Positions 11,946 to 26,729 of a DNA stretch of 64,000 bases are shown here, piece after piece. Below the pieces are notes generated by a model that did not search any database, had not been told where the DNA came from, and saw only the letters and a list, made by a program, of their open reading frames with translations. Made by a program: the position numbers and the translations under genes. The DNA is taken from positions 6,205,001 to 6,269,000 of the forward strand of contig NC_088201.1 in NCBI RefSeq assembly GCF_037126465.1, given 5' to 3'. This stretch comes from Ornithodoros turicata (Eukaryota > Arthropoda > Arachnida > Ixodida > Argasidae). Within the stretch, counting starts at the first letter, position 1. Each line of letters begins with the position of its first letter.

Positions 11946-12082
11946 AAGTTACTGTTTCCCTTGTTTTTCGGTAAGCTTCGAAGTCGTCACAAAACTTAAT
12001 ACCTCTGCGTATAGTATATTCTGAAACCTATTTTGAGGACTTAAGGGATACGTGTACGCAACATTTATTCAAAAATATAGTT

Positions 12083-12260
12083 CAGTAAAACCTCCAAAGT
12101 CGGACAACTCCCCATGTCGGACAAGATTTCATTGCATCGGCAGGCTCCCATTGGAACTATATATGAGGGACGAAATTCTCTGTCGGACACCTCCCTATCC
12201 CTGAAGTAGGACAGGGTTTTCCGTGCTAAGTTGGACAAAACCCTGGCCGAATTACCTCAA
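12083..12260. mobile_element. One end of a second pogo/Tigger-like family
   Basis: CAGTAAAACCTCCAAAGTCG begins a segment with the GTCGGACA motif four times (about 12100, 12115, 12182 and a decayed one at 12229). This style of end is typical of pogo-like elements. No matching opposite end was found nearby. Confidence 0.4.
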
Positions 12261-12329
12261 CCTCTGCCCCATCTTTGCACCAAAAAGACCCAAAATGAGC
12301 CAGTGCCCTTGACTTTCGCCCGTTTTCCC

Positions 12330-12346
12330 CCCCCCCCCCCCCCCCC
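12330..12346. repeat. Poly-C tract
   Basis: A run of about 17 C after a CCCGTTTT context. No gene context. Confidence 0.75.
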
Positions 12347-12779
12347 ATGCTGGTCTCAGCATTTTGTTATTTTAGTTTTTCGCGTCCAAAAACGGGTGCT
12401 GTCAGTCTACCTTGTAACTATTCTGTGTGTGAGCAGTTGTCTTCAGTTTGTCTAGAGCCTTTGAACGCGCACTGCACCGAGGCAGTGAAAAGTGGGCTGA
12501 CGCTTCAGAGACAAGTCCTCGAGCTTAATTACGAGTGGGTTTAAATTCTCCAGCAAGCTGCACGCTGCTCGAAAAGCTCCAAAGGTAATGGCATTGAGTG
12601 GAATCTGCACGGAATTGAATCTACCAATATCGACAATAGTTATCGGTGAAGAGTAGGTAGAGAGGTATTGAACATTAGACACAGCTTTAGAAAGTGTCCT
12701 CAAGTGGATATTCAGCTGTGCTGATGTCGTAGTTTATGTACATTGCCCTTAGATACACAAATTTAGAGGACTGTTTACA

Positions 12780-13240
12780 TGGTTCTCACTCAGTTTTGGA
12801 ACAAAAATTCAAGGGTCTTTCGAGGACCTTTAAAGGTTCGACCACCATTCTCCCCGCCCAGGATGTAAAACACAGCTTATATGGCCGGGACTTCAATATT
12901 TCATAAAAAAAAAACATTGAACGTGAACGTTAAAGATCGCAGGACAGAAGGGAAGGCTGACGAACACAACAAAGGATGCCGTTAATTCCTTGCACTTCTG
13001 GCTTGTGTTTCCCGATTGCTATTGCGACGAGTGCTGGATCCTGTGGTTTCGAGGCCCTATTTCCGACTCCTGAAAAGTGGAGCTCGCACTGCAGCTCCGC
13101 AAGAATCGGAAAAAGATGCAAAACCAAGGATTTTCAAGGACTGTGGAAAATTCCAGAGTTCTCCTGACCTTGAAAACAGCATTCTTGCATTCCAAGGTAT
13201 TCAAGGGTTTCGAGGACCAGTGGGGACCGTGTGTTTACGT
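12780..13240. repeat. Possible degraded repeat with CAAGGGT..TTCGAGGACC motifs
   Basis: TTCAAGGGTCTTTCGAGGACC near 12809 and TTCAAGGGTTTCGAGGACC near 13200 bracket sequence with further AAGGATTTTCAAGGA motifs. The pair is in direct orientation, so this is not a simple TIR element. The open frame across it has no recognisable domain. Confidence 0.3.
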
Positions 13241-13261
13241 GGGATCTTAATTTTCTTTTTT

Positions 13262-13370
13262 TTTAATAATAATAATAATAATTTATTTCACCAATGACAC
13301 TTGGTGGGGGGTACAGACAAAAAGCTGCAAAAACTGCAGCTTGACGAGGTCTGACCCCCCCTTCAAGTCC
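13262..13370 (-). mobile_element. 5'-truncated LINE 3' end with ATT tail
   Basis: Read on the - strand, a short unique segment ends in GTGTCATTGGTGAAATAAATT and then (ATT)n, a typical LINE 3' terminus. Only about 100 bp can be assigned. Confidence 0.4.
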
Positions 13371-13379
13371 ACTGTTCAA

Positions 13380-15250
13380 ATTCTCTGGCGCGCAAGCACT
13401 TATTGCGCCATAGTTATGCATAGGTGTTGGGTCACGTAAGCATCTGGACAGCCTCTACGCAACTTGGCTCATATGTATACAGCCAGTATCTAAGGCTGCA
13501 TATTCTTATCTGGAGCCAGTAACAGTGATGACATACGATCACGTGATTGGAGAGTGGCTACTGTGGATTTTTGTGCGCATCAAGTGCGACTCTCAACAAT
13601 GTTACTCTAGCAGTCTCATCGATACAGCGCGGCTGACACACAGCAGAGATAACAGCATTTTGTGACGCATCTTTTTGTGTTGCAGCACTGTCATGGTCTG
13701 AAACGGTTATTTCAAATTACTTCGCACGTCTCGGAACATGGTTGAAAAAGAAAAATTTCCGCACACGCTGAATTTTCAGAGCACCTGAGCGTTTGAGAGA
13801 TGTTACTCCACACAAAATCTACACAACCCAACGACATTAGCGCCTCGCTGCATGATATTTGCAGCTTCGTGCTGTGAACAGACGATCCCTTTGAATGAAG
13901 GGTGTGTGAAGTCCGGATTCTACTTCAGGGTAGAGTTGCCCGGAGTTGTAGAGTCTCAAGGTTGACAAGGCATTTGACGAAAAGTGAACTGCCTCAAGAT
14001 CATTGCTTAGACGTTTGCAAAGCTAATACGGGCCTCAATTCCTGCCACACGGGCACGAAAATATGACATTACGTGCTTAATCCCTTATGTCTTAATGTCA
14101 TTTGTGCAGTGCCACACTCGGAGATTTAATGAAATTTTTGTGAATGACTGTTTTTGCATAATGAGATCGCCATGACTGTCAGCAACTGTTACTCTACTTC
14201 ACGGAGTAACGGATTTATTCTTGCATGAAACTATTTTGTGCTGTGCAGCGTAAGATTATTTTCATAATTTGAGGTTGCACAATTATTCTTTGACGAGTAT
14301 ACTGACGCTAGGCTCGATACAACAGATGCCATATTATTTGTCTTGAATTGGGCACCAGTTGGCAAATAGCTTTTACGTGACCACATTATAGCAAGGCATA
14401 TCACTGCTTATGCGCACGAAAAGAAAGTGACTACTGTTAAATATCAGAATATTACCTACACTTGCGACCTGTTGAATGACCTTTAGTTTTTAAATGGGCA
14501 TAAGTTTTAGCTGACTAGCAAGCGGGTGACATCGACATTGTGGAGTCTGATGTCACTATAGTGACAAGTGGCAAGGCCTTCGTGGATAATGCCATTCGGG
14601 ACCCGAACGCATTAGAGAGTAATGTTATTTGTTCTGCCCTGTGGCAGAGGTATTAGATATTAGGTTCGCTCAACTCTTGACTCAGCCTTTGCAAATTGTT
14701 ACCTAGAGTCATAACTCTGGCTATTTTCTGTTGGAAAGCTGTAACCTTGCTCCCATTGCCCCGGAATCTCTGCCCGCTTGGGGCGACTCGGACATGCGTG
14801 GGTTGAACATCAGAACGCAGCCCACACCTGTACACCATTTCTTTCTGCATTCTTTTGGAGATTAGAAAACAACACTCCGAGACAGCCCAAAAGCCGCGGG
14901 CAGAGGTGTAGTTCCGCCATAAGAGAATGTACTTTGCACACCAGGAGTGGAGCATATACCGGGTGGCTCTGGGGCGTACGAGAAGGCGGCGGACAGGGAA
15001 GTCGATAGACATGTTTTGTTAGCGTGAATATTTTACGGGTTTCCTTTAAAAGCATATCAATGTGCTCTAAGTCAGTCATATCTGAGGGGTTTGTGTAACA
15101 TGATCAGTGTGAAAGCAACAGTTTGAAGCAGCCTCTTGCTTACCACAGAAACACCCCCCCCCCCCCCATTTTTTTTACACAGAAACTTGTGCCAAGTTTT
15201 ATTTGCGAAGGCATTACTGCCTTATGCTCGCATCCCTCAAATACCCTATA
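13380..15250. other. No gene or clear element
   Basis: AT-balanced, low-complexity-free sequence with only short open frames. A poly-C/poly-T pair sits at about 15152-15175. I see nothing I can support as a gene or element. Confidence 0.5.
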
Positions 15251-15252
15251 CT

Positions 15253-15676
15253 TAGGGTCTGACTTTTTTTGGGTTAAACTCGATTGTCCCCTCCTGAATC
15301 AGTATCAGGCCAATTTGAGTTGAACCCAATTTCTTTCCAAATTCTAATAATTTCTTACACTGTACCGTGTATGCCGTACACAATTTAGTAGCAGTCTGGG
15401 CACACGTGATGAAAATATTATCAGAGTGCAACAATAAACTATGCGAAGCACATTTAATGTTACGTCATGTGGTGTTTGGGACTATAAATTGTGAGGAATG
15501 CAAGTTTGACCAACACTATGTGCACCTTTAACTATGGGCCACTTGCTGGACAGAAAGAGAAAAAGTAACCCCCATAACACCAGATTTCACCCAGAATTTG
15601 AGATTTCAGAATGGCACCCAATTTTTCCCTCTCCCAAATCCAGGAAAGACATTAAAACCTGGAAAGTCCGACCCTA
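15253..15676. mobile_element. Possible MITE with TAGGG/CCCTA ends
   Basis: TAGGGTCTGACTTTTTTTGG at the left and GGAAAGTCCGACCCTA at the right are imperfect inverted repeats. They resemble the better-defined element at 57980. No 8-bp duplication is visible, so the boundaries may be wrong. Confidence 0.35.
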
Positions 15677-15699
15677 CCCGTCCCTAAGGAAAGGAATTC

Positions 15700-17149
15700 C
15701 GTACTTACCCTGCACGTGCATGTGTTCCAGTGGAGAACTGCCATTGAGAAAATATAGAAATATGGATAGTACCTGCGTATCGCAGTGCGCTCACGTACTG
15801 CCCAATCCAAGTGTCCAACATGAAATAGAACTATGGCCGTGGGAAGAGCTGAAAACTGCCAAACCGAGGGAATTATTTTGACGGCAGAACTCTCGCAGTT
15901 TATGTGCGTATCACGCAGTCCTTTCGATAGAAATCCGTAGAAACTTTTGCTGCCTGCCAAGATGTGATCACCCTTCCCAATATACATTGATGGACCTAAG
16001 GCCCCCTGCTTGCAAACTAACATTATTCCGCAAGAACTTGTATGACACCTCACAATGTAGGTTTAGAGACGCAGTTTCATGCTAGACAGATGGATCTTAC
16101 CCAACTGCAGATTTGTAACAATGGATTTTGGGTGGCCAGCGAATTCCCTGCTGTAAGAATGTTTGTGTGGTTCTATAGTTGGCAAAAGTGCACATCCAGC
16201 CTTTGACACCTGCAAGCACACTCTTCATCGGCAGTGCTCTGCCAGAAGGCCAAAGAGCACAGAAAGAGAATGTTCACGAATGCATTTGATTATTTGTACA
16301 ATATGGGTATTTGGAAGTGCTTTCGAAGTACTACCAAACATCCATGCTGTACATGTGTTGTTTCTGTGCATCATGGTAGTGTAGATAGCATGGCTGTCCA
16401 GCACTGATTGGGTGACTCGCTTTAGATCAACCACTTGGGATCCTATGCCAGGAGACGTTCTTAATATATTAGTGTCTAAAATTAGAAGCCTACTGTTGGG
16501 CAAAGCGGAACGTGGTCACTTTGACCCGTCGGCTGTGCCCAGCATAGGGAAATGAAAACCTCTCCATGCAAAGAGCAGCAGTAGCTACGGGTATTAAATG
16601 TAAGCAGTTGCGAAGAGAGCCACCCTTAACTTGCACTTGGCAAACGTATTTTATGTATACAAGGAAAGGTCCAATTCTCAAATGTACTTTGCTCGCATCA
16701 AAACCACTCCCTTCAAATCTTAGTTTTTCAGGGATAAAGAAAAAAAGCAGCACCGCTGCTAACAATTGTATTTGAATAAATGACGGGTAAAAAAAAAGCT
16801 TTTCTGTAGGCACACCCGGTGCATGTCCTTTCGTTATGTTTCAACAGACCGTCTTGCTAAGGAAGAAAAAGTTCTGGAAGCCGCACACGTGTGACAGTTG
16901 CCAGTTCCACGGCTACGGAAAAAAGAGGAACGCACAAGAGACCAGCCCAGCGTCGCAACCTCGGAACTTGGCAAAAAAGATCTGTCAAGAACTTCCCCCT
17001 GCAAAAGCTAACAGAGAAGAGGAGACCCGCGGGACTGCCCAGGGTTATCCGTACGTCGGCAGCGAGGAGGCACGCACAAACAGAGCTCGGGGTTGCCTGC
17101 AGATTTTAATGGCACCCTTTTTCCTGGCATGTGCGTTGCAAACGGTCTC
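15700..17149. other. Region 3' of the eRF1 gene
   Basis: This contains the eRF1 3' UTR on the - strand. I see no AATAAA on that strand close to the stop; a candidate (TTTATT on the + strand) occurs near 15199. No other gene is supported. Confidence 0.4.
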
Positions 17150-19514
<2,365 letters not shown>

Positions 19515-20548
19515 TGCGCCCCTAAATTGTTACAACAGTCCAACGTGTCCGCTCCTGTAGGGTGCCGTAGGCCTAAAATGTCTCCCCCGTCACACGTCAA
19601 GCTGTAGCACCGCACTTTAACACCACCAACGTCTTCGCGGCTCGGTTTTTCGGGAATGCAAACAGCTCACCGTGCTTAGTTGATTACATCAACTCGGGCT
19701 CTTCACACTTGCCGAACACTGAGGGTAAGAAGCGAAACGTGACTACAATCGCCCCCCATGTGGAACTTACGGCTCGACGACGTCATGTGTCCATGGTGTC
19801 CAGTACACGACAGACGTTGCCCGCTAAAAAGCCGACTTATTACTTAATCGAAAACAACCGTCAACTGTTTCTTTTGCGCTGCCCAAGTCAGCTTCAAAAT
19901 ACGACTAGAAAGCATCAAATTCCTCATTACAGAAGAGCTACACAAAGAAGGAGCGCAGTTATAATACTATATAGTGCGAGTCCCGATTCTTTATACCCGG
20001 TTTGATGCTAGCAGCTTTGACTATACGACTGTATATGGATACGATAAATATATCCTCGAATATCATAATGAACGCGAAACGCTGGAATTATGCAGCAGCG
20101 AGAATAGTTGTGCTTCTTTGAGCTGCGCGAAGTGTCCGCAGTGGCGCTACGGCACTTTGGTTTTGAAATCTGGCGCCAAGCGGAGGGAGTACTCCGATTG
20201 TTCCATCCTCGGTTATGAAAACAATAAAAAAAATAAAAAAAAAAAAAAAAAAAAACACGCTGGGGTTAGATTTCTGTCGTGTTTCTGTCCTGTACATGAT
20301 AACGGCGTCGACCAGGATTCTAGTTGCGGTTTTGGGATGTTTAGTAGATCGGAAAGTGTTCACAATAACAGTTCCGAAAACATGGTAAGTTAATTGCCTT
20401 GCTCCTTCGAACGGCTGAAATCACGCTGCTGATCTTTCGTGTGACTACTTCCTCTATCGCATCGTTTTCTTAGGGTGCTGCCGATCTGGAACTCCTTATC
20501 ATCAATAACAGGAACTTTCCCAGGATTTTCATCTGGGAGGAGTCCCTC
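19515..20548. other. Upstream region of eRF1, no other gene seen
   Basis: The eRF1 promoter and 5' UTR should lie just above 19514. An A-rich run of AAAATAAA type at 20222-20256 resembles an old retro-tail. The open frames are short and lack domains. Confidence 0.45.
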
Positions 20549-20701
20549 CCCAAGCAGCACAATGTACTGAAAGTCAAGTGCAATAGGGGTGGACGGTATG
20601 TGTCTTATCAATGTTCTTTAGTTTCATCAGTCTGTTCAAGGCCTTCCACCTACCCGTCCACCCCTATTGCACTCGACTTTCAGTACATTTTGCTGCTTGG
20701 G
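20549..20701. mobile_element. Palindromic CCCAAGCAGC MITE, copy 1
   Basis: Near-perfect inverted arms of about 47 bp begin CCCAAGCAGCACAATGTACT and end with CTGCTTGGG. The loop reads TATGTGTCTTATCAATG and onwards. No target duplication is visible. The loop is in the same orientation as in copy 5. Confidence 0.85.
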
Positions 20702-21958
20702 TCATATCTGCTGCTTTTATGGCTTTTTTTTTTTACCTTTCCTGGTTGGAATTTGGGGGGCGGTGTGCTGGGAAAATCCCAGATCAACAGTACTGCTGAT
20801 AAAAAAAAAAAAAAAAGAAAGGAAGAAGGAAAGCTGTGTGCAACTGTAAAAACTTTCGTTATGGCTTGTGTTCATAGTTGCAAAACTGAAACATAGGAAA
20901 AGAAAAGTACCTTTAGCATTGTGGGTGTACACCTGTTCTGCACGACCGCTGTGTGATAGCCAGGAAGAAAAACAGGGTCACGCGGGACATTATAGAGGCT
21001 GAAATGATCGCGGCTTCTGGTTCCGCTTAATGGTGTCATATGGTATTTCGAAAATTCCGGCACAATGGGCTTTCCCTACTCAGAAAAAACAAAACCTGTA
21101 GCGCACATTAATGAGAAAGCTCTGCAGATGTTTCACAGTTGTTGTGGAGGAAGTCACACACAATTAGCGGTCCTGAGAAACACGCAGACAGCGGGGTGTT
21201 AGCAATTAAACAAATTGACTCGGAACCAGCAAATATTTATTGCAACCCCACAGAAGAAGAAGAAGAAGAAAAAAAAAATTCCATCTCATTCAAGGTTGGA
21301 AATGTTCGAGGTAAATGAGTTGACAACGGAAAGGTTCAAGGTCGGTTGGCAGTTTACTAATACGTTGCGGCATTCGGGCCATTACAGCAGCCGGAAATAA
21401 TAATCAGTCGTGTGGAAGCTTCGTGCATCCAATATAAATATTTGGTGTCCCGGAAAGGTGAAACAGCACCGAACGGGAAGTGGAACCAACAAAAATGTTC
21501 GTTATTGAAGCATAGGTGTTGTAAAGTATATCGTTATAGAAGTATAGGGTGTTGTCTAAGTGATATTGTAAACCACGCTTTTTCTTTTATTTGCGGAACA
21601 TACTTTGCACCACCACACTCTTTCTTCTAAGAAATACATACTTGACGTAAGATTTCCTTTCTGAACACTACCGGAAATGAAATGACTTTAGGCATCTTGA
21701 ACTTTAGCCATCGTGCGAAAGTTCCACAATATTTTCGACGAAGGAAAGTGTTCGGAACGCCGCAGTACCGCATGTTTATAGGCACTTCCACTATGATGGA
21801 CTACTACTCCGCAGAGTTGACGAGATTGTGGCGCAAGGCTCTGAGTCGGACGGGCCTATATGGTCCGTGACGAATGCCAACGGTAACGACCCCCGCATTG
21901 CACGAGCAAGCGAGAGTCTCTAAAGTTTCCTGTTGCCATCGCTTTAGTTTGTGTTGAG
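20702..21958. other. No gene; simple repeats only
   Basis: There are A-rich runs at 20801-20822 and an AAG run at 21255-21272. No domain-bearing open frame is present. Confidence 0.5.
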
Positions 21959-22610
21959 CAGTGATGGTCAGTAGTTAACTACATGTAGTTAAACTACTAG
22001 TTAAACTTCCTGATTGTAGTTAAAAAGTAGTTATCAACTACCTGCAGAAATGTAGTGGCAACTACTAGTTAAACTACTATTTTAAGTAGTTAACTACAGT
22101 AGTTAGGTTACTGAAGGCGCCAACTACTTCCAATTTTGCCGCAAGCTTTACGGCACGATTGTGCTTCCGACTTTTACCTTGAGCTACTTGTTTGATGAGA
22201 ATGGAGGTGCAGAGCAATTGTGTCGTACATGTGTACTAAATCTTCACTTTTTAATGCTTGTCTAGTGAAGCCTCATTTGCTGTGAAATAATTCTGCAACT
22301 TAGTTTATCGCGTAGGCACAGAAAAAATCCCGCCGCAAGCTTTGTATTTGACGATCGTAGCAATGGCTCGAGCCAAAGTTTATTATTGCTCGTGATTCAT
22401 ATTTAGGTGTCCAAGAACACTACAAGGGATTGGTGTTGGTGGACAACGTTATGTAGTTATAGATGTAGTTAAACTACATTGCAGTAGTTAATAAAAGTAG
22501 TTTTAACTACTCCCCTGAAAAGTAGTTGAACTACTAGTTAAACTACTCAATCACAAAGTAGTTAGTAGTTATAGTTAAACTACTCTAGAAGTAGTTAGTG
22601 GCCATCACTG
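21959..22610. mobile_element. hAT-type MITE built of GTAGTTAACTAC units
   Basis: It starts CAGTGATGGTCAGTAGTTAA and ends GTAGTTAGTGGCCATCACTG. The 8-bp duplication GTGTTGAG is exact (21951-21958 and 22611-22618). Both outer 170-bp zones are packed with variants of TAGTTAAACTA, so the subterminal regions fold on themselves many times. The middle is unique and non-coding. Confidence 0.92.
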
Positions 22611-22684
22611 GTGTTGAGTACAACTTGTGTATTGCGTAAATAATAAATTTTCCCATAACAACAGCGTGTCATTTGTAGCAAAAA

Positions 22685-22727
22685 AACACCCCATCTCATC
22701 GTCATCATCTATACTGTTGTTGTTGTT
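22685..22727 (+). mobile_element. Very short LINE 3' end with (TTG)n tail
   Basis: CACCCCATCTCATCGTCATC followed by ATCTATACTG and (TTG)n is the same 3' terminus seen on the - strand at 25690-25735. It is bracketed by TTGTAGCAAAAA on both sides (about 22673-22684 and 22726-22737), a target duplication. The insertion is about 40 bp long, an extreme 5' truncation. Confidence 0.65.
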
Positions 22728-23329
22728 GTAGCAAAAAGTGTGCTTGAAATATAACTATCACACGAGTCAAGATGGCGACCTTGACCGTGCAGACAGCGTA
22801 AGCACGTGGAGACATTTGCTAGTTTTCAGTGTGGGGTGGACGTAGCTCGGCATTTCGGGCATCGAAATTATTTGTGCCCTTTGTTGGTGCCGTTTTCGGC
22901 CTTACGTGTGCAGCTTCGGAGCTGTTCCAATAAATTCGGTTTGGAAGAAACATCGATTCGAAATTCGAATACATACTGGGTGTTGCGCCTAACGTGTTAT
23001 TAATTCCTGTAAAAAAAAATCTACTTCAGTCACAAAAAAATCTACAAAGTCACCGGTATTTATCTCCTGGGAATTTTTGCCACGGACTTGCGTTCGTTCC
23101 AATTAGCTTTTTTTTTTTTGGCGGGAAGCCTAATTTTCAGAATTGAACTCGAAATTTTGCCAAGTGAAGGGAACGTTTTTTTAAAAAAGAAATTCACAGC
23201 CTATGCAGAAAATACCCAAACCCATTCAAAGACACGTTCCCTGTCCCCCCCCCCCAAAAAAAAAAAAAAAACAGAAAAGAAAAGAAATCGAAAATCGTCG
23301 TTCTGAGGCCTGCAAGGTGCCGGCCCCCC

Positions 23330-25690
23330 TCATTTCGCAGTCACGAAGCCCTGTGAGAGGAAGCCTTACCTCACCCCTTCAGCTCCTGGTCATACCGGGT
23401 CCCACCTCAATTCTCAGCCGTTGATGCAGAATATGAGCGGCTTCGAGCCTTTCGACGACGTGCCAAACGGTGGGCACGACGCACCCTCCAGCCCCAAGAC
23501 CGGCAGGTCGCAAAACACATACAAAGAGCTATCCCGCGTCGTCTACAGGAGCTCACACGGGACCGCAGGCGTCGGTTTACGTCGTCCCTTTCACCCCACT
23601 ACCCCTCTGTCCCGAATCTTGGGCGTGCTTCTCGACACCTGCAGTACAACTTCACCCGTGGCCACTGTCCACTCTTTGGCCGACATGACTTTGGCCGACT
23701 TTGGCGCGACATGGCCACTCTTTGGAACTGCAAATTGCAGAGGACTCCTGTGGCCGCCTCACCGCTTCTCCTGCGTCAAGCCAAGCTGTTCCTGATCTAG
23801 TGCAATCTACGAGCAACGCAGCCCTATATAGACGTGCCTTTTACTCTCATGGAGTTGGATGCTGCCCTAGGTGCATCACCACAGCATACCTCCCCAGGGC
23901 TGCCGCTGTTTTTCTAGACGTTAAGAAGGTTTGTCCAGCATAATGCAACCTTGCGAGCACACCAAGATGCCAACGTAGGAGTTCTCTTCCCACCATGGCT
24001 CCGAGACTTCGTCACAGACCGTTCTCGTTTTGTACGCACTACGGAGGGGGATACTGGCTCGCACCATGTCGGTGTCCCGAGGGGCAGCGTGCTCAGCCCC
24101 ATATTGTTCAATATCGTCATGGCCTCCCTGCCGGCACTGCTGCCAAGTCACACTCACGTTACATGCGGACGATATTTGTATTTGGACATCTGCTCTCGAT
24201 GTCGTGATGCGACCCAACGTCGTCTGCAAGGGTCTTTGGACACAACCTGTCATTATCTCACCGACCGAGGCCTAACGACCTCACCTGCAAAGATTGCAGC
24301 CACTGCCTTTTCACGGAAGTCATTTCAAAAGTACCCATTATCCTTGCTGGATAGCCCATCACATTTGTCTCAACCTGCAGTTACTTGGGTTTTACAGTTG
24401 ACCGAGGCTTGACATGATCTCCACCACCCGTGAAGTCGCTTGTTGCCAAAGCTTCAAAACAGGAGCACGAAACACGAACGAAGAAACACACGAGACTACA
24501 CTTGCTCCACTGTCCACTATGTCGTCTCGTGTGTTTCTTCGTCCGTGTTTCATGCTCCAGCTTTAATTCAGTCATGTACCAACAGGCCCACTCTGTCATT
24601 TTGGTGGTTAACGCCCTTAAGCGTGTCGCAGGTGCAACCTGGGGCCTCTCCTGCCACGGCCTCCACCGAGTCCATACGGCTCTTCTCTTGGACACGCTAC
24701 GGTATAGCCTCCCTATCCTCCCTGGAATCAGCCCTACCCAAGACCGAGAGCTTCTCAACCTCCAAACCCGCAGCCTCCGTGTCTGCCTACGCGTCCTTCG
24801 GACAACGGAGACCTATACTCCGTCCTCGCAGAAGCTACGGAACACCCTGTTCCCACTCTACGGGACTCAACCACCCTGCGCGTATACACCCGCTGTCTGA
24901 CCCACCCTTGTCAGATTGCAGAAAGCTGCCCAGCTTCAACCTTCAGTACTGCCATTGCTCGCCTAAGAGATTATCTCCCGCCCATGACATCTACTCTGGA
25001 CCCTTGAGCGTCCCGTCATTCAACCTGCGATCTCGGACCTTCCTCGAAAACACAAAGCTCCTCCTCTAGTATCCCATCAGCTCTCCTTTGCACATATCAA
25101 CTCTACCTACCCCTGCTGACGTCACATCTTCACAGATGCATCTGTGATGTGTGACTTAGATCACAGGTACGGACCACGAACAAGCCTACACGTTGCCCTA
25201 TCCTGTATCTTCTACTGCAGCGGAACTGTATGCCGTCCTCGCAGCATTAGAATACATCGCTAGCCTGCCGCCTGAGAAGTCCTGGATCGTGCTCACTGAC
25301 GGCAGGGCGCGACCTGCCCAGCATGATCGTCCAGGCATACAATCGGCTCTGTGCCAATGGTCAGGTTCTTTCTCTGCAATGGATTCCTGGTCATGTGGGC
25401 CTATCCGGTAACTCACGCGCAGATGCGACTGCACGACGTGCTGCACATGTTGTGACTCGTGCCACTGTACACCTGCCCCTTACTGTTTCTGCCTTCCGCC
25501 TGTCTATACGCCGCCGGTGAGCTGCTCGTGCCCAAGTGTTCAGAGCTGAGGCTGCCTCGTACAACAGTCACCTGCAATCAATCGACCCCTCAGTGCACTT
25601 CTTTATTACGTGTCGCTGCACTCGTCACGAGGAATCTCTCCTTCAGCGCCTCCGTCTAAACGTCGCCCGCTGCATCTGCTCAAAATGGGT
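23330..25690 (+). pseudogene. Decayed LINE ORF2 with reverse transcriptase and RNase H (I/R1-like)
   Basis: The + strand encodes, across several frameshifts, an EN-RT linker (RLRAFRRRAKRWARRTLQP near 23425), an RT segment (SRFVRTTEGDTGSHHVGVPR, then GSVLSPILFNIV near 24020-24115) and the catalytic-box remnant LHADDICIW (near 24160; YADD is expected). TYLGFTVDRGL, a thumb region (ALKRVAGATWGLSCHGLHRV) and an RNase H domain (STAAELYAVLAALEYIASLP, LSLQWIPGHVGLSGNSRADA, 25205-25440) follow. Near 25630 it reads LLQRLRLNVARC, where the C-terminal zinc region should begin. RNase H is found in I, R1 and related LINE clades. Many stops and shifts show it is dead. Confidence 0.8.
24451..24562. repeat. 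Foldback insertion inside the LINE
   Basis: Arms GGAGCACGAAACACGAACGA.. and the inverse (..TTCGTCCGTGTTTCATGCTCC) enclose a short loop near 24515. The inserted palindrome interrupts the LINE between TVDRGLT and the thumb region. Confidence 0.65.
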
Positions 25691-26283
25691 CAACAACAAC
25701 AACAACAATAGATGGTGACGATGAGATGGGGTGTCTCACCGCGGTGGTGCGGTACCCTACCCAATTGCACGTGGAACATTATATGAAGATGGTGAAGGAA
25801 GGATGAAAATACGAGACAGATTTAAAGCGTCTGGAGCAATCCAGTGGACGACAGGAAGTCCATGAACAGGTAAAGAACCCGACGATGGCGCACAGGATCT
25901 TCATAGGGGCCAATGAGTGCAGCTAAATTGAGCGGCCTCTCGCTGATACGGGCAAGCTCATCATACAGTATCCGCCTTTGCGGGCAGTACAGTACACGTT
26001 CGATAACAATGTGCTGGGTGTTCGCCACGACACCGCACTCCCCCTCTGCTCTAAGCTGTGGCGTGGTGGCTGATATTCCCCACTGCATCTTACACTGCCG
26101 GCAGCACCGTCTAGGAAGCCTCCATGGGTTGCTGCGGCTTCTCCGCTTTTCAAAGGGACGCAAAAGGGGACGCACATGGAGGCTCCCTAGCACCGTCTGC
26201 ACCGCGACGCCCTCTGTCGTCGTGTATCCCAACTGTGATGGCCCCCGAGCCGTCCGCCCTGATTCAAAAGGGCCCGGGTGCAA
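25690..26283 (-). pseudogene. LINE ORF2 C-terminus and 3' end, opposite strand
   Basis: The - strand frame (to 25822) ends in ECGVVANTQHIVIERVLYCP, then LARISERPLNLAALIGPYED and FMDFLSSTGLLQTL. This is a Cys/His-bearing C-terminal segment followed by the usual leucine-rich tail of RNase H LINEs. The 3' UTR runs to CACCCCATCTCATCGTCACC and a (TTG)n tail at about 25690-25706. It is inserted tail-first against the + strand LINE. The N-terminal part is absent. Confidence 0.7.
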
Positions 26284-26414
26284 TACTGTACTCTACAACT
26301 TGGCTACTGCACTATAACTTTGCCCACCTTACTGAGTCCCGTTCTTCAGCCGACCCACGCTCCTCCGCTTGCTCCACGCTTCGAACCTTGTCAACGCCTT
26401 GTGATTGTGTGACC

Positions 26415-26634
26415 GTGTGTGTGATTTTTCAGTTTTTTATTCTTCTTTGTGCGTGATTTTTCAGTTTTTTATTCTTCTTTGTGTGTGATTTTTCAGTTTT
26501 TTATTCTTCTTTGTGTGTGATTTTTCAGTTTTTTAATCTTCTTTGTGTGTGATTTTTCAGTTTTTTATTCTTCTTTGTGTGTGATTTTTCAGTTTTTGTT
26601 CTTCTTTGTGTGTGATTTTTCAGTTTTTTGTTTG
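26415..26634. repeat. 32-bp tandem repeat, about seven units
   Basis: The unit reads GTGTGTGATTTTTCAGTTTT followed by TTATTCTTCTTT. Copies differ by single bases (GTGCGTG, TAATC) and one small deletion. There are no unique spacers, so it is a minisatellite. Confidence 0.9.
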
Positions 26635-26648
26635 TTTCTTTTTTTTTA

Positions 26649-26729
26649 ATAGCAAAAGCCGACCTCTGTCTAGCTGACCTTTCTTTTCATTTTTTTTCTT
26701 GATAAACATATCCCCCCTTCAGCTCCCCT
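26649..26729 (+). mobile_element. LINE/SINE 3' terminus ending in AAACATATCCCCC
   Basis: AGCAAAAGCCGACCTCTGTC, then TAGCTGACCTTTCTTTTC and T-rich sequence, ends in TTGATAAACATATCCCCCC. The same terminus recurs at 27708. Confidence 0.55.

Noticed and set aside
26415..26634. Regular repeats that could suggest a CRISPR array
   Set aside because: Units are contiguous with no unique spacers, and the DNA is eukaryotic.
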